Shown here: one piece after another, positions 43,739-53,574 of the stretch
Layout of the letters: each line of letters opens with the position of its first letter
Numbering within the stretch: position 1 is the stretch's first letter
Origin: Mariniflexile sp044335535
GTDB lineage: Bacteria > Bacteroidota > Bacteroidia > Flavobacteriales > Flavobacteriaceae
DNA length: 64,000 nt
Direction: 5' to 3'
NCBI RefSeq assembly: GCF_044335535.1
Contig: NZ_JBIQVZ010000002.1
Coordinates: 682,001-746,000 of the forward strand
Translations under genes and position numbers: made by a program
The notes under the pieces: model-generated
Seen by the model: the letters and a program-made list of their open reading frames with translations, nothing else
Told to the model about the DNA's origin: nothing
Database searches by the model: none

Positions 43739-44757
43739 TGGAAAGTACCAGAACACTAAAAGATAAAATTTTCTTAATTCTTAAAGGGTTAGGTATGGGT
43801 GCTGCTAATAAAGTACCCGGTGTATCAGGCGGTGTTGTTGCTTTTGTAGCTGGTTTTTACGAAGAATTTATTTATTCTCTTAAAAAAGTAAATAGAAAAG
43901 CCTTTAAACTGCTTATCAATGGTCGGTTTAAAAGTTTTTACAATTATATAAACGGTCGGTTTTTAAGCTTACTGCTTTTCGGAATGGTTGTGAGCTATTT
44001 TAGCGTTTCAAAAGTATTGGATTACTTTATTGAACACTATGAATTGTATGTTTGGAGTGTTTTCTTCGGAATGATCATCGGCTCTATTTATTATATAAAC
44101 AAGGATTTTAAAGATTGGAATTATAAAACCTATGCGTCTTTAGCATTAGGAATTTTAGTTGGTTTAAGCATTAGTTTTTTAAATCCTGCAAAAGAAAACG
44201 ACAATCTTTGGTTTGTGTTTTTTTGTGGTATCATAAGTGTTTCGGGCATGACACTTCCAGGATTTTCAGGTTCTTTCATACTCATCCTTCTAGGGAATTA
44301 TGTGTTGCTTTTGGTAAATTCTGTAAATGCTTTATTTGATACTTTTTATGAAGTTTTAGGTGGGGATTTTGGGTTTATTAATAATACAGAACGCATTAGA
44401 ATGCTAAAAGTACTCGTTGTTTTTACACTGGGCTCAGTGACTGGTTTGGTGACTTTTTCGAATATTTTAAGTTACATTTTAAAACATTTTAAAAGCATTA
44501 CACTTTCGGCTATTATTGGTTTTATAATTGGGTCTTTGGGCGTGGTATGGCCTTGGAAAACAACTCAGTATAAATTAGCCGAAGATGGCACACATGTATT
44601 AGATTCTACTGGTGCTAAAGTTGTTTTAAATTATAAAAGGTACATGCCTCAACTTAATGCCGATACTTATTACGCTATCGCTTTTATTTTCCTTGGAATT
44701 GCTATAGTTTTGGCACTTGAATATTACGGACAAAAAACCAGAAAAATCAATGAATAA
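43738..44757 (+). CDS. DUF368-family polytopic membrane protein (second copy)
   Basis: A 339-residue paralogue of the preceding protein, with the same paired motifs: GMGAANKVPGVSGGVVAFV (about 18-36) and VSGMTLPGFSGSFILILLGNY. It is somewhat longer, with an extra loop around residues 205-220. Translation starts in the stop of the first copy (TAATG) and its stop overlaps the aroE start, giving a tightly coupled three-gene unit. Confidence 0.9.
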   Translation: MESTRTLKDKIFLILKGLGMGAANKVPGVSGGVVAFVAGFYEEFIYSLKKVNRKAFKLLINGRFKSFYNYINGRFLSLLLFGMVVSYFSVSKVLDYFIEHYELYVWSVFFGMIIGSIYYINKDFKDWNYKTYASLALGILVGLSISFLNPAKENDNLWFVFFCGIISVSGMTLPGFSGSFILILLGNYVLLLVNSVNALFDTFYEVLGGDFGFINNTERIRMLKVLVVFTLGSVTGLVTFSNILSYILKHFKSITLSAIIGFIIGSLGVVWPWKTTQYKLAEDGTHVLDSTGAKVVLNYKRYMPQLNADTYYAIAFIFLGIAIVLALEYYGQKTRKINE

Positions 44758-45490
44758 ATTAGGGCTTTTAGGTAGAAATATCTCCTACTCATTTTCAAGA
44801 GCATACTTTAAGGAAAAGTTTGAAAAAGAACAAATAACCAATACTACTTACGAAAATTTCGATATAGAAAGCATCGATTTATTTCCATCAATAATAAAGA
44901 ACACTGAAGGTTTAAAAGGGTTGAATGTTACCATACCCTATAAACAAGAAGTTATGCCATTTCTTGATAAAATCAACAAAAAGGCCAAAGCCATTGGTGC
45001 TGTAAACACTATAAAAATCACAAAAAAAGGCAAACTAGTTGGCTATAATACCGATTGTTATGGGTTTAAAAAATCCCTAAAACCCTATTTACAACCACAT
45101 CATAGAAACGCATTAATTCTAGGCACAGGCGGTGCCAGTAAAGCCATTGCTTATACGTTTAAAAAATTAGGCATAACCTACCACTATGTTTCCAGAAAGC
45201 AATCAGAAGGTGTTAGTTTTACTTATGATTCACTTACCGAAGATATCATTAAAAACCATCAGATTATTGTAAATAGCACACCGTTAGGCACATTTCCTAA
45301 TATAGAAAACTGCCCTAACATTCCTTATAATGCCATTACCAACAACCACATTTTGTTCGATTTAATTTATAATCCTGAAGAAACCAAATTTTTAAAATTA
45401 GGTAAAGAACGACAAGCAGTAACCATTAACGGACTAAATATGTTAAAATTACAGGCAGAAAAGGCATGGTCTATCTGGAATTTACATTAA
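44750..45490 (+). CDS. aroE: Shikimate dehydrogenase
   Basis: NADPH-dependent reduction of 3-dehydroshikimate to shikimate in aromatic amino acid synthesis. The start is ATG 44750 (MNKLGLLGRNISYSFS), which aligns with the family; an upstream in-frame ATG falls inside the DUF368 gene. About 246 residues. Motifs: SYSFSRAYF substrate serines, LNVTIPYKQEV with the catalytic Lys, GAVNTIKI, NTDCYGF, the nucleotide loop LGTGGASKAI, NSTPLGTFP and the C-terminal NGLNMLKLQAEKAW. It overlaps the upstream gene by 8 nt. Confidence 0.94.
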   Translation: MNKLGLLGRNISYSFSRAYFKEKFEKEQITNTTYENFDIESIDLFPSIIKNTEGLKGLNVTIPYKQEVMPFLDKINKKAKAIGAVNTIKITKKGKLVGYNTDCYGFKKSLKPYLQPHHRNALILGTGGASKAIAYTFKKLGITYHYVSRKQSEGVSFTYDSLTEDIIKNHQIIVNSTPLGTFPNIENCPNIPYNAITNNHILFDLIYNPEETKFLKLGKERQAVTINGLNMLKLQAEKAWSIWNLH

Positions 45491-45596
45491 AAACAGCTTC
45501 CAAATCATTAAAACCCTATATAGTACTTTGTAAATAATAGACTTGTTAGTATCTTTAAACTCAAAAGTAATTTAAGGAACCCTAACATTTTTAAAA

Positions 45597-47597
45597 ATGT
45601 CTGATATAAATAACCTGCCAAAAGCAGAAGGAAAAGAAGAAATTAAAAAGGATGCCAGTCATTCAGATAACGTCTTGGAAGAAAACAAGTCGGTAGAGAC
45701 AAATAATTCTGAAACAAAAGATACACCATCTGTTTCAGAGGAAAAAACTATTGACAAAAATAAAAGTGCTAGTGACGATATTGAAAATTCAGACAAACAA
45801 AGCGACGAAGTTTTCAATGAAATTGAAGATTCTAATGCCGAAGATGCCGAAGATGAAGGCAATAAAGAACGTCATACCATTGAAATAAAAGCTTACGATA
45901 CCATGTCGTTGGAAGCTCTTACCATTGAATTGGAAAGGCTTGTAAAAAACGAAAAAGTTCAGGCCATAAAATCACATGTTGATGGAATTAATAGTGAATT
46001 TAAAGACAAATTTCAAGCGTTATTAGACGAAAAGAAAGAAGAGTTTTTAAATGATGGTGGTAACGAAATAGATTTTTATTATGTGTCGCCAATACAAAAA
46101 CGATACAAAGAAGCGTATAACAATTACAGAAAAAAGCTAAATGATCATTACCAAAATTTAGAAAAGAACTTAAAACAAAATTTAGCCGATAAACTTGAAA
46201 TTATTGAAGAGTTAAAAGGTTTGATAAATGTTGAAGAAAACATAAATACCACCTATAAACACTTTAAGGAATTACAAGAACGTTGGAGGACTACAGGACC
46301 TATACCTCGAGATAAGTACAACAACGCCTGGAATAGTTACCACCATCATGTAGAAATGTTTTACGACTTTTTACATTTAAACAGAGACCTCCGCGATTTA
46401 GACTTTAAGCATAATTTAGAACGTAAATTATTAATAATTGAACGTGCCGAAGAATTAGCTGCAGATGATAACGTGATGCGTGCTTTTAGAGAATTGCAAG
46501 AGCTTCATAAAATGTGGAAAGAAGAACTCGGGCCCGTAGACAAAGAACACAGGGAAGTTATCTGGGAAAAATTTAAAGCAGCTACCAAAAAAATAAACGA
46601 CAAACGTCAAATTTATTATCAACAGATAGATAAGGTTTATGAAAAAAACCTAGAAAAAAAGCTTGAAATTATTGAAAGTATAAATGCGGTAACGGCACAA
46701 GGCGCTAATTCGCACAATGGCTGGCAAAAGAAAATTAAAGAGATTGAAGATTTAAGAGAACAGTTTTTTAACATTGGTAAAGTCCCCAGAGAAGAAAACG
46801 AAAACACTTGGGCCAAATTTAAGGAATCTGTAAGAACTTTTAACAGACAAAAAAATGCGTTTTATAAAGACCTAAAAAAAGACCAATACACCAATCTTCA
46901 AAAAAAATTAGACTTAATTAAAATTGCCGAAGACAATAAAGACAGTGATGATTTTGAGGTAACCACTGCGTTGATGAAAAAAATTCAAAGCGATTGGAAA
47001 AAAATAGGTCACGTACCCCGTAAAGACAGCGATAAAATTTGGAAACGATTTAAGGCTGCTTGTAATTTTTATTTTGACAAACTACATGCGACACGAAATG
47101 CCGCAAATAAAGAAAGTTTAGATGCTTTTAACAACAAAGTAACCCTTTTAGAAACACTAAAAAGCTTAAAGCCGGTTGCTGATAAAGAAAAAAATGTTGA
47201 AAGCATAAAAGAATACATAAACAAATGGAAAGATTTAGGACGGGTTCCTAATGACAAACGTTACATAGAAGGCAAGTTTAATAAAGCTATTGAAGATTTT
47301 CTTACTAGCCTAAAAATGAATAGAAACGAAGTAGAAATGATTAAGTTTGAAAATAAACTTGACACTATTAATACTTCAGACGACAATAAAGATTTAGATA
47401 ACGAACGTTACTTTATAAGGAAAAAGATAGATGAGGTAAAAAGTCAAATCAATCAATTGGAAAACAATCTACAATTTTTTACAAATGTTGAAGACGACAA
47501 CCCACTTGTAAAAGAAGTTCACAACAATATAAAAACCCATAAAGAAGCCTTAAAATTGTGGAAGAGTAAGCTTAGCAAAATAAAAGAGCTTTATTAA
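45597..47597 (+). CDS. DUF349-repeat protein
   Basis: A 666-residue soluble protein. The first ~95 residues are acidic and disordered (Ser/Glu/Asp/Lys-rich). The remainder is a series of about six or seven DUF349 helical repeats with the recurrent W-x3-G-x(V/I)P pattern (ERWRTTGPIPRDKYNNAW, KMWKEELGPVDKEH, REQFFNIGKVPREENENTWA, SDWKKIGHVPRKDSDKIW, NKWKDLGRVPNDK). The C-terminus is a coiled coil (KIDEVKSQINQLENNLQFF). Function is not known; the repeats suggest protein or nucleic-acid binding. Confidence 0.9.
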   Translation: MSDINNLPKAEGKEEIKKDASHSDNVLEENKSVETNNSETKDTPSVSEEKTIDKNKSASDDIENSDKQSDEVFNEIEDSNAEDAEDEGNKERHTIEIKAYDTMSLEALTIELERLVKNEKVQAIKSHVDGINSEFKDKFQALLDEKKEEFLNDGGNEIDFYYVSPIQKRYKEAYNNYRKKLNDHYQNLEKNLKQNLADKLEIIEELKGLINVEENINTTYKHFKELQERWRTTGPIPRDKYNNAWNSYHHHVEMFYDFLHLNRDLRDLDFKHNLERKLLIIERAEELAADDNVMRAFRELQELHKMWKEELGPVDKEHREVIWEKFKAATKKINDKRQIYYQQIDKVYEKNLEKKLEIIESINAVTAQGANSHNGWQKKIKEIEDLREQFFNIGKVPREENENTWAKFKESVRTFNRQKNAFYKDLKKDQYTNLQKKLDLIKIAEDNKDSDDFEVTTALMKKIQSDWKKIGHVPRKDSDKIWKRFKAACNFYFDKLHATRNAANKESLDAFNNKVTLLETLKSLKPVADKEKNVESIKEYINKWKDLGRVPNDKRYIEGKFNKAIEDFLTSLKMNRNEVEMIKFENKLDTINTSDDNKDLDNERYFIRKKIDEVKSQINQLENNLQFFTNVEDDNPLVKEVHNNIKTHKEALKLWKSKLSKIKELY

Positions 47598-47604
47598 AAC
47601 TTAT

Positions 47605-47637
47605 AAAAAAAAACTTAGGCAATGCCTAAGTTTTTTT
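47605..47637. terminator. Bidirectional terminator between the DUF349 and T9SS-B genes
   Basis: Stem CTTAGGCA / TGCCTAAG around a single A (47614-47630), with A-tracts on the left and T-tracts on the right, serving both convergent genes. Confidence 0.87.
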
Positions 47638-47644
47638 GCTTTTG

Positions 47645-50155
47645 TTACCTAACCAAGCTAAAATGCCCTCGATAAGTTCTAATATTTCCAGAAAAATCAA
47701 CCAATTCAGCCACAAACCAGTAATCTGAACCTGCTAATAACTGCCCATTAAATGTTCCATCCCAAGAACCATTTTTAGCATTTAGCTGCTTTATTAATTT
47801 TCCATAACGGTTAAACACGTTTACTTTTGAAGCATTGGTAAAATCGGTGCCTAAACCTATAATTTGCCAAGTGTCATTTTGTCCATCGTTGTTGGGCGTG
47901 AAAAATTTTGGAAACCCGAGTATAAAAACCTCTAAAGGACTGATACCACAACCATTTTTATCTTTTACGTATATAATGTGAGAACCCGCACCTACCCTAT
48001 CAAAATATGGTTCATCTTGATAAGGGCCATTTATCTCATCAAGAGAAAACTCATAATCACCAATCCCCAAATTATTATTAGAATTGTTAATAGTTATGCT
48101 GTTATTATCTGTTAATTCAACTATTGAAATATCATCAATGTCTATGTTGGCAATAACAGATTCTACAACATTAAAAGAAACAGGAAACGACTCGCAACCA
48201 AAATCTTTTGATGTTGCTATTACGGTATAAGTACCTCCTATAGACACAGAAATAGAAGAAGAATGACCAACTATTTGCCCATGTTCATCTTTCCATTCAT
48301 AGGAAAAATCACCGCTTGGGTTATAGGTAAATAATGTAATAGACTTCTCTTCAAAACAGTATATTTCAGTTTGGTCAATTTCAAACTCCGGTCTGGGATA
48401 TACTGTCAGAAGCAAATATGGCCCAATCCCGTAACAATCACCATTATCATCACTTTCTACCCTAACAAATAACCTTTGGGAAAAAGGTTCTTCATTCACA
48501 TAGGCTGTTTGATTTAAAATTTCATTTTGCTCTAATTCCGCATCATTTAAGTTTCTGAAATAATGCACACTTAAATTTTGCCCCAAAGGAAATTGATCCT
48601 TAAACAAATCAGAAACTTGGGTTAAATCAAAACTATGAAATCCATCAATACTATCATCATCATCGCAAAGGTCTAACTCTTCAAAATAGTTTGAAGGAAA
48701 TGATGTTGTTGAAACTTGCAAATTTACGGTTGAAATCACATAACACCCATCTGCTGTTTCCACACGAGCATAAACCGTATTGCCTTCGGAATTGTTATAA
48801 ATAGGATCAATGACATTGTCCCCGGTATTGGCATCATCAAGTAGTTTATGATAAGTAATTGTTAAACCCGTAGAATTATTATAAGTAATAATATCATTAG
48901 CTTCCTCTAAATTAAAATCGGTATATCCATCAGGTGTTCCATCTTCATCGCAGTTTTTAAACACGATACTTGATTGATACACAGGCACATCATAAACTGT
49001 GGCCACAACAGGCGTTCTTTCGCCTTCTGTACAACCATTGGTTGAAGCCAACACATAATAAGTTGTTGAAGCATTTAAAAATGGTGTAAAAACATTGCCT
49101 GTAAAAACCGAAGCACCTCCGGTTGAAGACTCAAACCACAATACATTGGCAGTTACCTCAGAAGCTGTAGCCTGTAACGTTACGATACCACTGCCACAGC
49201 GGGTATCAGATTGTGTATCAATGATTTTTAGAACGCTGATATGGGTACTAGCAGAGATATTTAAAGGCGGATCCGTTGGGTATCCATATTCTACAATGTA
49301 ACCTTTTGGTTGATAATCACTTGGATTAAGATCTCCTGTATTAGACAAATCATTCCAAGAACCTTTTCTTCCAACATTGTAAGTCACGTGCGCATAATCT
49401 TCATTACCCAAATTATTAGGTTCACCTGTATTCCAGTTTGCATAATTAGGTGTTGAACCATTAGATAAACCATTCCAGAAAATGGTTCCAGCCTCTGGGC
49501 CCGTCACCCATTTCCAAACACCTTCGGTTTCAGCATCACTTCCTCCTATCCAACCAGCACCTGCGGCCTGCTCACCTGCTAATTGAGCTTCTTCAGGATA
49601 TAATATTGTGGCCAAATAACCATGTAACCCATAATAAGTCATAGTTTCTGCTGCAACCTTTGCATCAGACCAAGTTATACCCAAATCTGGTACATATTCA
49701 TAATAATGTCCCGTTAATGGCAAATAATTGGCGTCTCCTACCGTTATTGAAAAACTTTTATCTATTGGTGAATCACTAGTACTTTGAAAAACAATGTCTT
49801 TTATTGCTGCAATGAAATCTGTATAACTTACATTGCCAGACATAGCTCCCTTCAAGGTCAGTTTGCCCTCTCCATTGCTCCATGTAGTGGTTATTGTTGG
49901 GTGGTTACCCATGAGTGTCAGTGTGTCTTCACCTTGCTTATATCCTGTAGAAATTTGGACATAAAATGCTTCAATTCCAGTATCATCAGGATCTGTAACA
50001 TTAAAATTGGTTACAATATTTATTTGACTTTTTGGACAATAATATTGATTTCCTGTAGCTGTTAGTGTTGGAGCAACATTTTGAGAAAAACCAAAATTTT
50101 TAAAAAACAATAGAAAAACAATGCAAATTACCGTATGATTTGTTTTTATATACAT
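47645..50155 (-). CDS. T9SS type B sorting-domain protein with C-type lectin domain
   Basis: An ~836-residue secreted protein; start at ATG 50155 (MYIKTNHTVICIVF). After the signal peptide (ending NFGFSQ) there is a cadherin-like or Ig-like segment, then a C-type lectin fold (about 130-290) with HYYEYVPDLGITWSDAKV, GWIGGSDAETEGVWKWV, NWNTGEPNN and GSWNDL; the EPN and WND motifs are the Ca2+/sugar contacts. Several Ig-like repeats follow, and the C-terminus is a type B (gliding-associated) sorting domain: FFTPNNDGQNDTWQIIG, VNVFNRYGKLI, GSDYWFVAEL, RGHFSLVR. Probable surface adhesin binding glycans in a calcium-dependent way. Confidence 0.88.
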   Translation of the reverse strand: MYIKTNHTVICIVFLLFFKNFGFSQNVAPTLTATGNQYYCPKSQINIVTNFNVTDPDDTGIEAFYVQISTGYKQGEDTLTLMGNHPTITTTWSNGEGKLTLKGAMSGNVSYTDFIAAIKDIVFQSTSDSPIDKSFSITVGDANYLPLTGHYYEYVPDLGITWSDAKVAAETMTYYGLHGYLATILYPEEAQLAGEQAAGAGWIGGSDAETEGVWKWVTGPEAGTIFWNGLSNGSTPNYANWNTGEPNNLGNEDYAHVTYNVGRKGSWNDLSNTGDLNPSDYQPKGYIVEYGYPTDPPLNISASTHISVLKIIDTQSDTRCGSGIVTLQATASEVTANVLWFESSTGGASVFTGNVFTPFLNASTTYYVLASTNGCTEGERTPVVATVYDVPVYQSSIVFKNCDEDGTPDGYTDFNLEEANDIITYNNSTGLTITYHKLLDDANTGDNVIDPIYNNSEGNTVYARVETADGCYVISTVNLQVSTTSFPSNYFEELDLCDDDDSIDGFHSFDLTQVSDLFKDQFPLGQNLSVHYFRNLNDAELEQNEILNQTAYVNEEPFSQRLFVRVESDDNGDCYGIGPYLLLTVYPRPEFEIDQTEIYCFEEKSITLFTYNPSGDFSYEWKDEHGQIVGHSSSISVSIGGTYTVIATSKDFGCESFPVSFNVVESVIANIDIDDISIVELTDNNSITINNSNNNLGIGDYEFSLDEINGPYQDEPYFDRVGAGSHIIYVKDKNGCGISPLEVFILGFPKFFTPNNDGQNDTWQIIGLGTDFTNASKVNVFNRYGKLIKQLNAKNGSWDGTFNGQLLAGSDYWFVAELVDFSGNIRTYRGHFSLVR

Positions 50156-50248
50156 TAACAATGATTAAATTTTACCCTAAATAAAATAAATATTTATCAA
50201 TTATTTAATAGATTCTTAATGTTTAAGGTAAAAAACATTATTATACGA

Positions 50249-51022
50249 TTAAAGACTTTTCGCTTCTTCCCAAAACACATCCATTTCAGCCAAAGTCATA
50301 TCTTTTAATGGCTTATTAATGGATTTTGCTTTTTCTTCAAGATATTTAAACCTTTTAGAAAATTTTTTATTGGTACGCTCTAAAGCGTTTTCCGGGTTTA
50401 TCTTTAAGAACCTTGCATAATTTACCATAGAAAACAAAACATCTCCAAATTCACTTTCCATAGCATTTTGATCACCTAATTGAATCTCAGCTTTTAATTC
50501 ATTAAGTTCTTCCTGCACCTTTTCCCAAACTTGTTCTGGTTTTTCCCAATCAAACCCTACACCTGCCACTTTTTCTTGTATTCTATTCGCTTTTACTAAT
50601 GCTGGCAAACTATTTGGCACACCTTCCAAAACACTTTTTTTACCTTCTTTTAGTTTTAAATTTTCCCAGTTTCGTTTTACATCTTCTTCATTTTCAACCT
50701 TTACATCGCCATAAATATGCGGGTGTCTGCTAATTAATTTTTCGCAAATGCCATTACAAACATCGGCAATATCAAAATCATTGGTTTCACTTCCTATTTT
50801 GGAATAAAACACAATATGCAGCAATACGTCACCTAATTCTTTTTTAACTTCTTCTAAATCATTGTCTAAAATGGCATCCCCCAATTCATAGGTTTCCTCA
50901 ATAGTCAAATGTCGTAAGGTTTCCATGGTTTGTTTTTTATCCCATGGGCATTGCTCACGCAACTCGTCCATAATGGTCAATAATCTATCAAAAGCTTTCA
51001 GTTGATTGTCTCTGGAATTCAT
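50249..51022 (-). CDS. mazG: Nucleoside triphosphate pyrophosphohydrolase MazG
   Basis: A 257-residue two-domain MazG that hydrolyses NTPs to NMPs and pyrophosphate. The first domain has the EExxE...ExxD metal motif (TIEETYELGDAI, EEVKKELGDVLLHIVF), and the second repeats it more weakly (ELNELKAEI, SEFGDVLFSMVNYA). Conserved CPWDKKQTMETLRHLT near the N-terminus and GFDWEKPEQVWEKV precede the second domain. The length is normal. Stands alone between the T9SS-B gene and acnA. Confidence 0.93.
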   Translation of the reverse strand: MNSRDNQLKAFDRLLTIMDELREQCPWDKKQTMETLRHLTIEETYELGDAILDNDLEEVKKELGDVLLHIVFYSKIGSETNDFDIADVCNGICEKLISRHPHIYGDVKVENEEDVKRNWENLKLKEGKKSVLEGVPNSLPALVKANRIQEKVAGVGFDWEKPEQVWEKVQEELNELKAEIQLGDQNAMESEFGDVLFSMVNYARFLKINPENALERTNKKFSKRFKYLEEKAKSINKPLKDMTLAEMDVFWEEAKSL

Positions 51023-51079
51023 GTGATGTGTTTTTGTAAAAATACAATTATAAATGATTTTAAATTAATACCTTAAACA

Positions 51080-51109
51080 AAAAATCCAGCCTAAAAAAGC
51101 TGGATTTTT
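51080..51109. terminator. Terminator after acnA
   Basis: An 11-bp stem AAAAATCCAGC / GCTGGATTTTT (51080-51109); on the minus strand it follows acnA with a U-rich 3' side. Confidence 0.83.
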
Positions 51110-51127
51110 CAATATATCAAACACTAC

Positions 51128-53398
51128 TTAGGATGCATTTTGCTTTTTAATTAAGTTTAAGGCAGAACCTTCATTATACCATGCTATTTGAGCATCATTA
51201 TAAGTGTGGTTTAATTTGATAATATCTTTACTACCATCTGCATGTACTGCCTCAAGGGTCAATTGCTTATCGGGAGCAAATTCATTTAAATTCAAAAAGT
51301 TGAATGTATCATCTTCCTGTATTAAATCGTAATCGGCTTCATTTGCAAAGGTCAAACCTAACATCCCTTGTTTTTTAAGGTTTGTTTCATGAATACGAGC
51401 AAACGATTTTACAATAACTGCAGCAACGCCTAAAAATCTAGGTTCCATAGCGGCATGCTCACGCGAAGATCCTTCACCATAGTTATGGTCGCCCACAACT
51501 ATTGTTTTAATCCCTGCTTTTTTATAGGCTCTTTGTACATCTGGAACACCTCCGTATTCTCCTGTTAATTGATTTTTAACAAAGTTTGTTTGTTGGTTAT
51601 AGGCATTTACAGCACCAATTAAACAGTTGTTTGAAATATTATCTAAATGTCCACGGAAACGTAACCATGGTCCAGCCATACTAATGTGGTCTGTAGTACA
51701 TTTTCCAAATGCTTTAATTAATAATTTAGCACCGTTTATGGTATTTCCTAAAGGTTCGAAAGGCTCTAATAATTGCAATCGCTCTGAAGTTGGAGACACA
51801 TTCACCTGTACATGGCTTCCATCAGCTTCAGGGGCTAAATACCCATTATCTTGAACCGCGAAGCCTTTTGGTGGTAACTCCCACCCTGTTGGTTCATCAA
51901 ACATCACTTCTTGTCCATCCTCATTGATTAAGGTATCTGTCATCGGATTGAAATCCAAACGTCCTGCAATAGCAATAGCTGCCGTAATTTCTGGTGAAGC
52001 CACAAATGCATGTGTATTTGGGTTACCATCAGCACGTTTAGCAAAGTTCCTATTGAATGAGTGAACAATGCTGTTTTTTGGTGCATTTTTTGGGTCGCTA
52101 TAACGCGCCCATTGCCCAATACATGGTCCACAAGCATTGGTGAATATTTTAGCGTCCAATCGTTCAAATACTTGAAGAATACCATCTCTTTCGGCAGTAT
52201 ATCTCACTTGTTCAGAACCAGGATTGATACCTAGTTCTGATTTCATTTTAATACCTTTATCAATAGCTTGTTGTGCAATTGAAGAAGCACGCGATAAATC
52301 TTCGTATGATGAATTGGTACACGACCCAATTAATCCCCATTCTACAGCAATTGGCCAATCGTTGGCTGTTGCTTTCTCCTTCATATCTTTACCAACAGAT
52401 GTAGATAAATCCGGCGTAAAAGGGCCATTTAATAATGGTCCTAATTCAGTTAAATTGATTTCAATTACTTGATCGAAATAATGTTCTGGGTTTGCATATA
52501 CTTCAGCATCTGCCGTTAAATATTCTTTTACAGCATTTGCAGCATCGGCCACATCTGCTCTATCGGTAGAACGCAAATAACGCTCCATGGATTCATCATA
52601 ACCAAAAGTAGAAGTCGTTGCTCCAATTTCAGCCCCCATATTACAGATAGTCCCTTTACCAGTACATGACATGGCAATGGCACCTGGACCAAAATACTCA
52701 ACAATAGCACCTGTTCCTCCTTTTACAGTTAAAATTTCAGCTACTTTTAAAATGACATCTTTTGGTGCTGTCCAACCAGATAATTTACCTGTTAATTTAA
52801 CGCCTATCAATTTCGGGAATTTAAGTTCCCAAGCCATACCTGCCATAACATCAACTGCATCGGCACCTCCAACACCAATAGCAACCATTCCTAATCCACC
52901 TGCATTTACAGTATGTGAATCGGTACCAATCATCATCCCGCCTGGGAATGCATAATTTTCTAAAACTACTTGATGAATAATGCCGGCTCCTGGTTTCCAA
53001 AACCCAATACCATATTTATTTGAAACAGACTCCAAGAAATTAAATACCTCACTACTGACACTATTAGCGTGTTTTAAATCGGCAACAGCACCTTCTTTAG
53101 CTTGAATTAAATGATCGCAATGTACGGTCGTAGGTACAGCTACTTTACTTTTACCTGCTTGCATAAATTGCAATAAAGCCATTTGAGCTGTAGCGTCTTG
53201 ACACGCTATTCTATCTGGTGCAAAATCTACATAATCTTTTCCTCTTTCAAATGCTTTGGTAGGATTTCCATCCCAAAGGTGATTGTATAATATTTTTTCA
53301 GAAAGGGTTAATGGTCTTCCAACCACTTCTCTAGCAATGTCTACGCGTTCTTTCGTGCGAGAATAAACATCTTTAATCATTTCAATATCAAAAGCCAT
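51128..53398 (-). CDS. Aconitate hydratase, mitochondrial-type (AcnA superfamily)
   Basis: A 756-residue [4Fe-4S] aconitase interconverting citrate and isocitrate in the TCA cycle. The size and N-terminus (MAFDIEMIKDVYSRTKERV) fit the mitochondrial-type enzyme. Fe-S and active-site motifs: VPTTVHCDHLI, GTDSHTVNAGGLGMVAIGVG, IGSCTNSSYEDL (first cluster Cys), NACGPCIGQW (other two Cys), and in the swivelling domain GEGSSREHAAMEPRFLG. A -7-like TAATTTTG (53450-53457, minus strand) lies about 50 nt upstream. acnB is encoded just upstream on the same strand, so this region holds both aconitases. Confidence 0.95.
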   Translation of the reverse strand: MAFDIEMIKDVYSRTKERVDIAREVVGRPLTLSEKILYNHLWDGNPTKAFERGKDYVDFAPDRIACQDATAQMALLQFMQAGKSKVAVPTTVHCDHLIQAKEGAVADLKHANSVSSEVFNFLESVSNKYGIGFWKPGAGIIHQVVLENYAFPGGMMIGTDSHTVNAGGLGMVAIGVGGADAVDVMAGMAWELKFPKLIGVKLTGKLSGWTAPKDVILKVAEILTVKGGTGAIVEYFGPGAIAMSCTGKGTICNMGAEIGATTSTFGYDESMERYLRSTDRADVADAANAVKEYLTADAEVYANPEHYFDQVIEINLTELGPLLNGPFTPDLSTSVGKDMKEKATANDWPIAVEWGLIGSCTNSSYEDLSRASSIAQQAIDKGIKMKSELGINPGSEQVRYTAERDGILQVFERLDAKIFTNACGPCIGQWARYSDPKNAPKNSIVHSFNRNFAKRADGNPNTHAFVASPEITAAIAIAGRLDFNPMTDTLINEDGQEVMFDEPTGWELPPKGFAVQDNGYLAPEADGSHVQVNVSPTSERLQLLEPFEPLGNTINGAKLLIKAFGKCTTDHISMAGPWLRFRGHLDNISNNCLIGAVNAYNQQTNFVKNQLTGEYGGVPDVQRAYKKAGIKTIVVGDHNYGEGSSREHAAMEPRFLGVAAVIVKSFARIHETNLKKQGMLGLTFANEADYDLIQEDDTFNFLNLNEFAPDKQLTLEAVHADGSKDIIKLNHTYNDAQIAWYNEGSALNLIKKQNAS

Positions 53399-53525
53399 AA
53401 AATCTATATATAATTAATTTAATATTCATTTTTTTAGTAGTACAATATACAAAATTATAGAGAGGCAATAAAGCATATTAATTATTAAGATTGAAAAGTA
53501 AGAGCCTGTCCTTTATAATAAAAAA

Positions 53526-53548
53526 AGCCCAAGTCTAAAACTTGAGCT
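53526..53548 (-). terminator. Imperfect terminator after acnB
   Basis: Stem AGCCCAAGT / ACTTGAGCT with one mismatch around a short A-rich loop, with an A-run (U-run on the minus-strand transcript) at the left edge, 26 nt after the acnB stop. Confidence 0.65.
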
Positions 53549-53574
53549 CTTATATATTAGAATAAATTGGTTGA

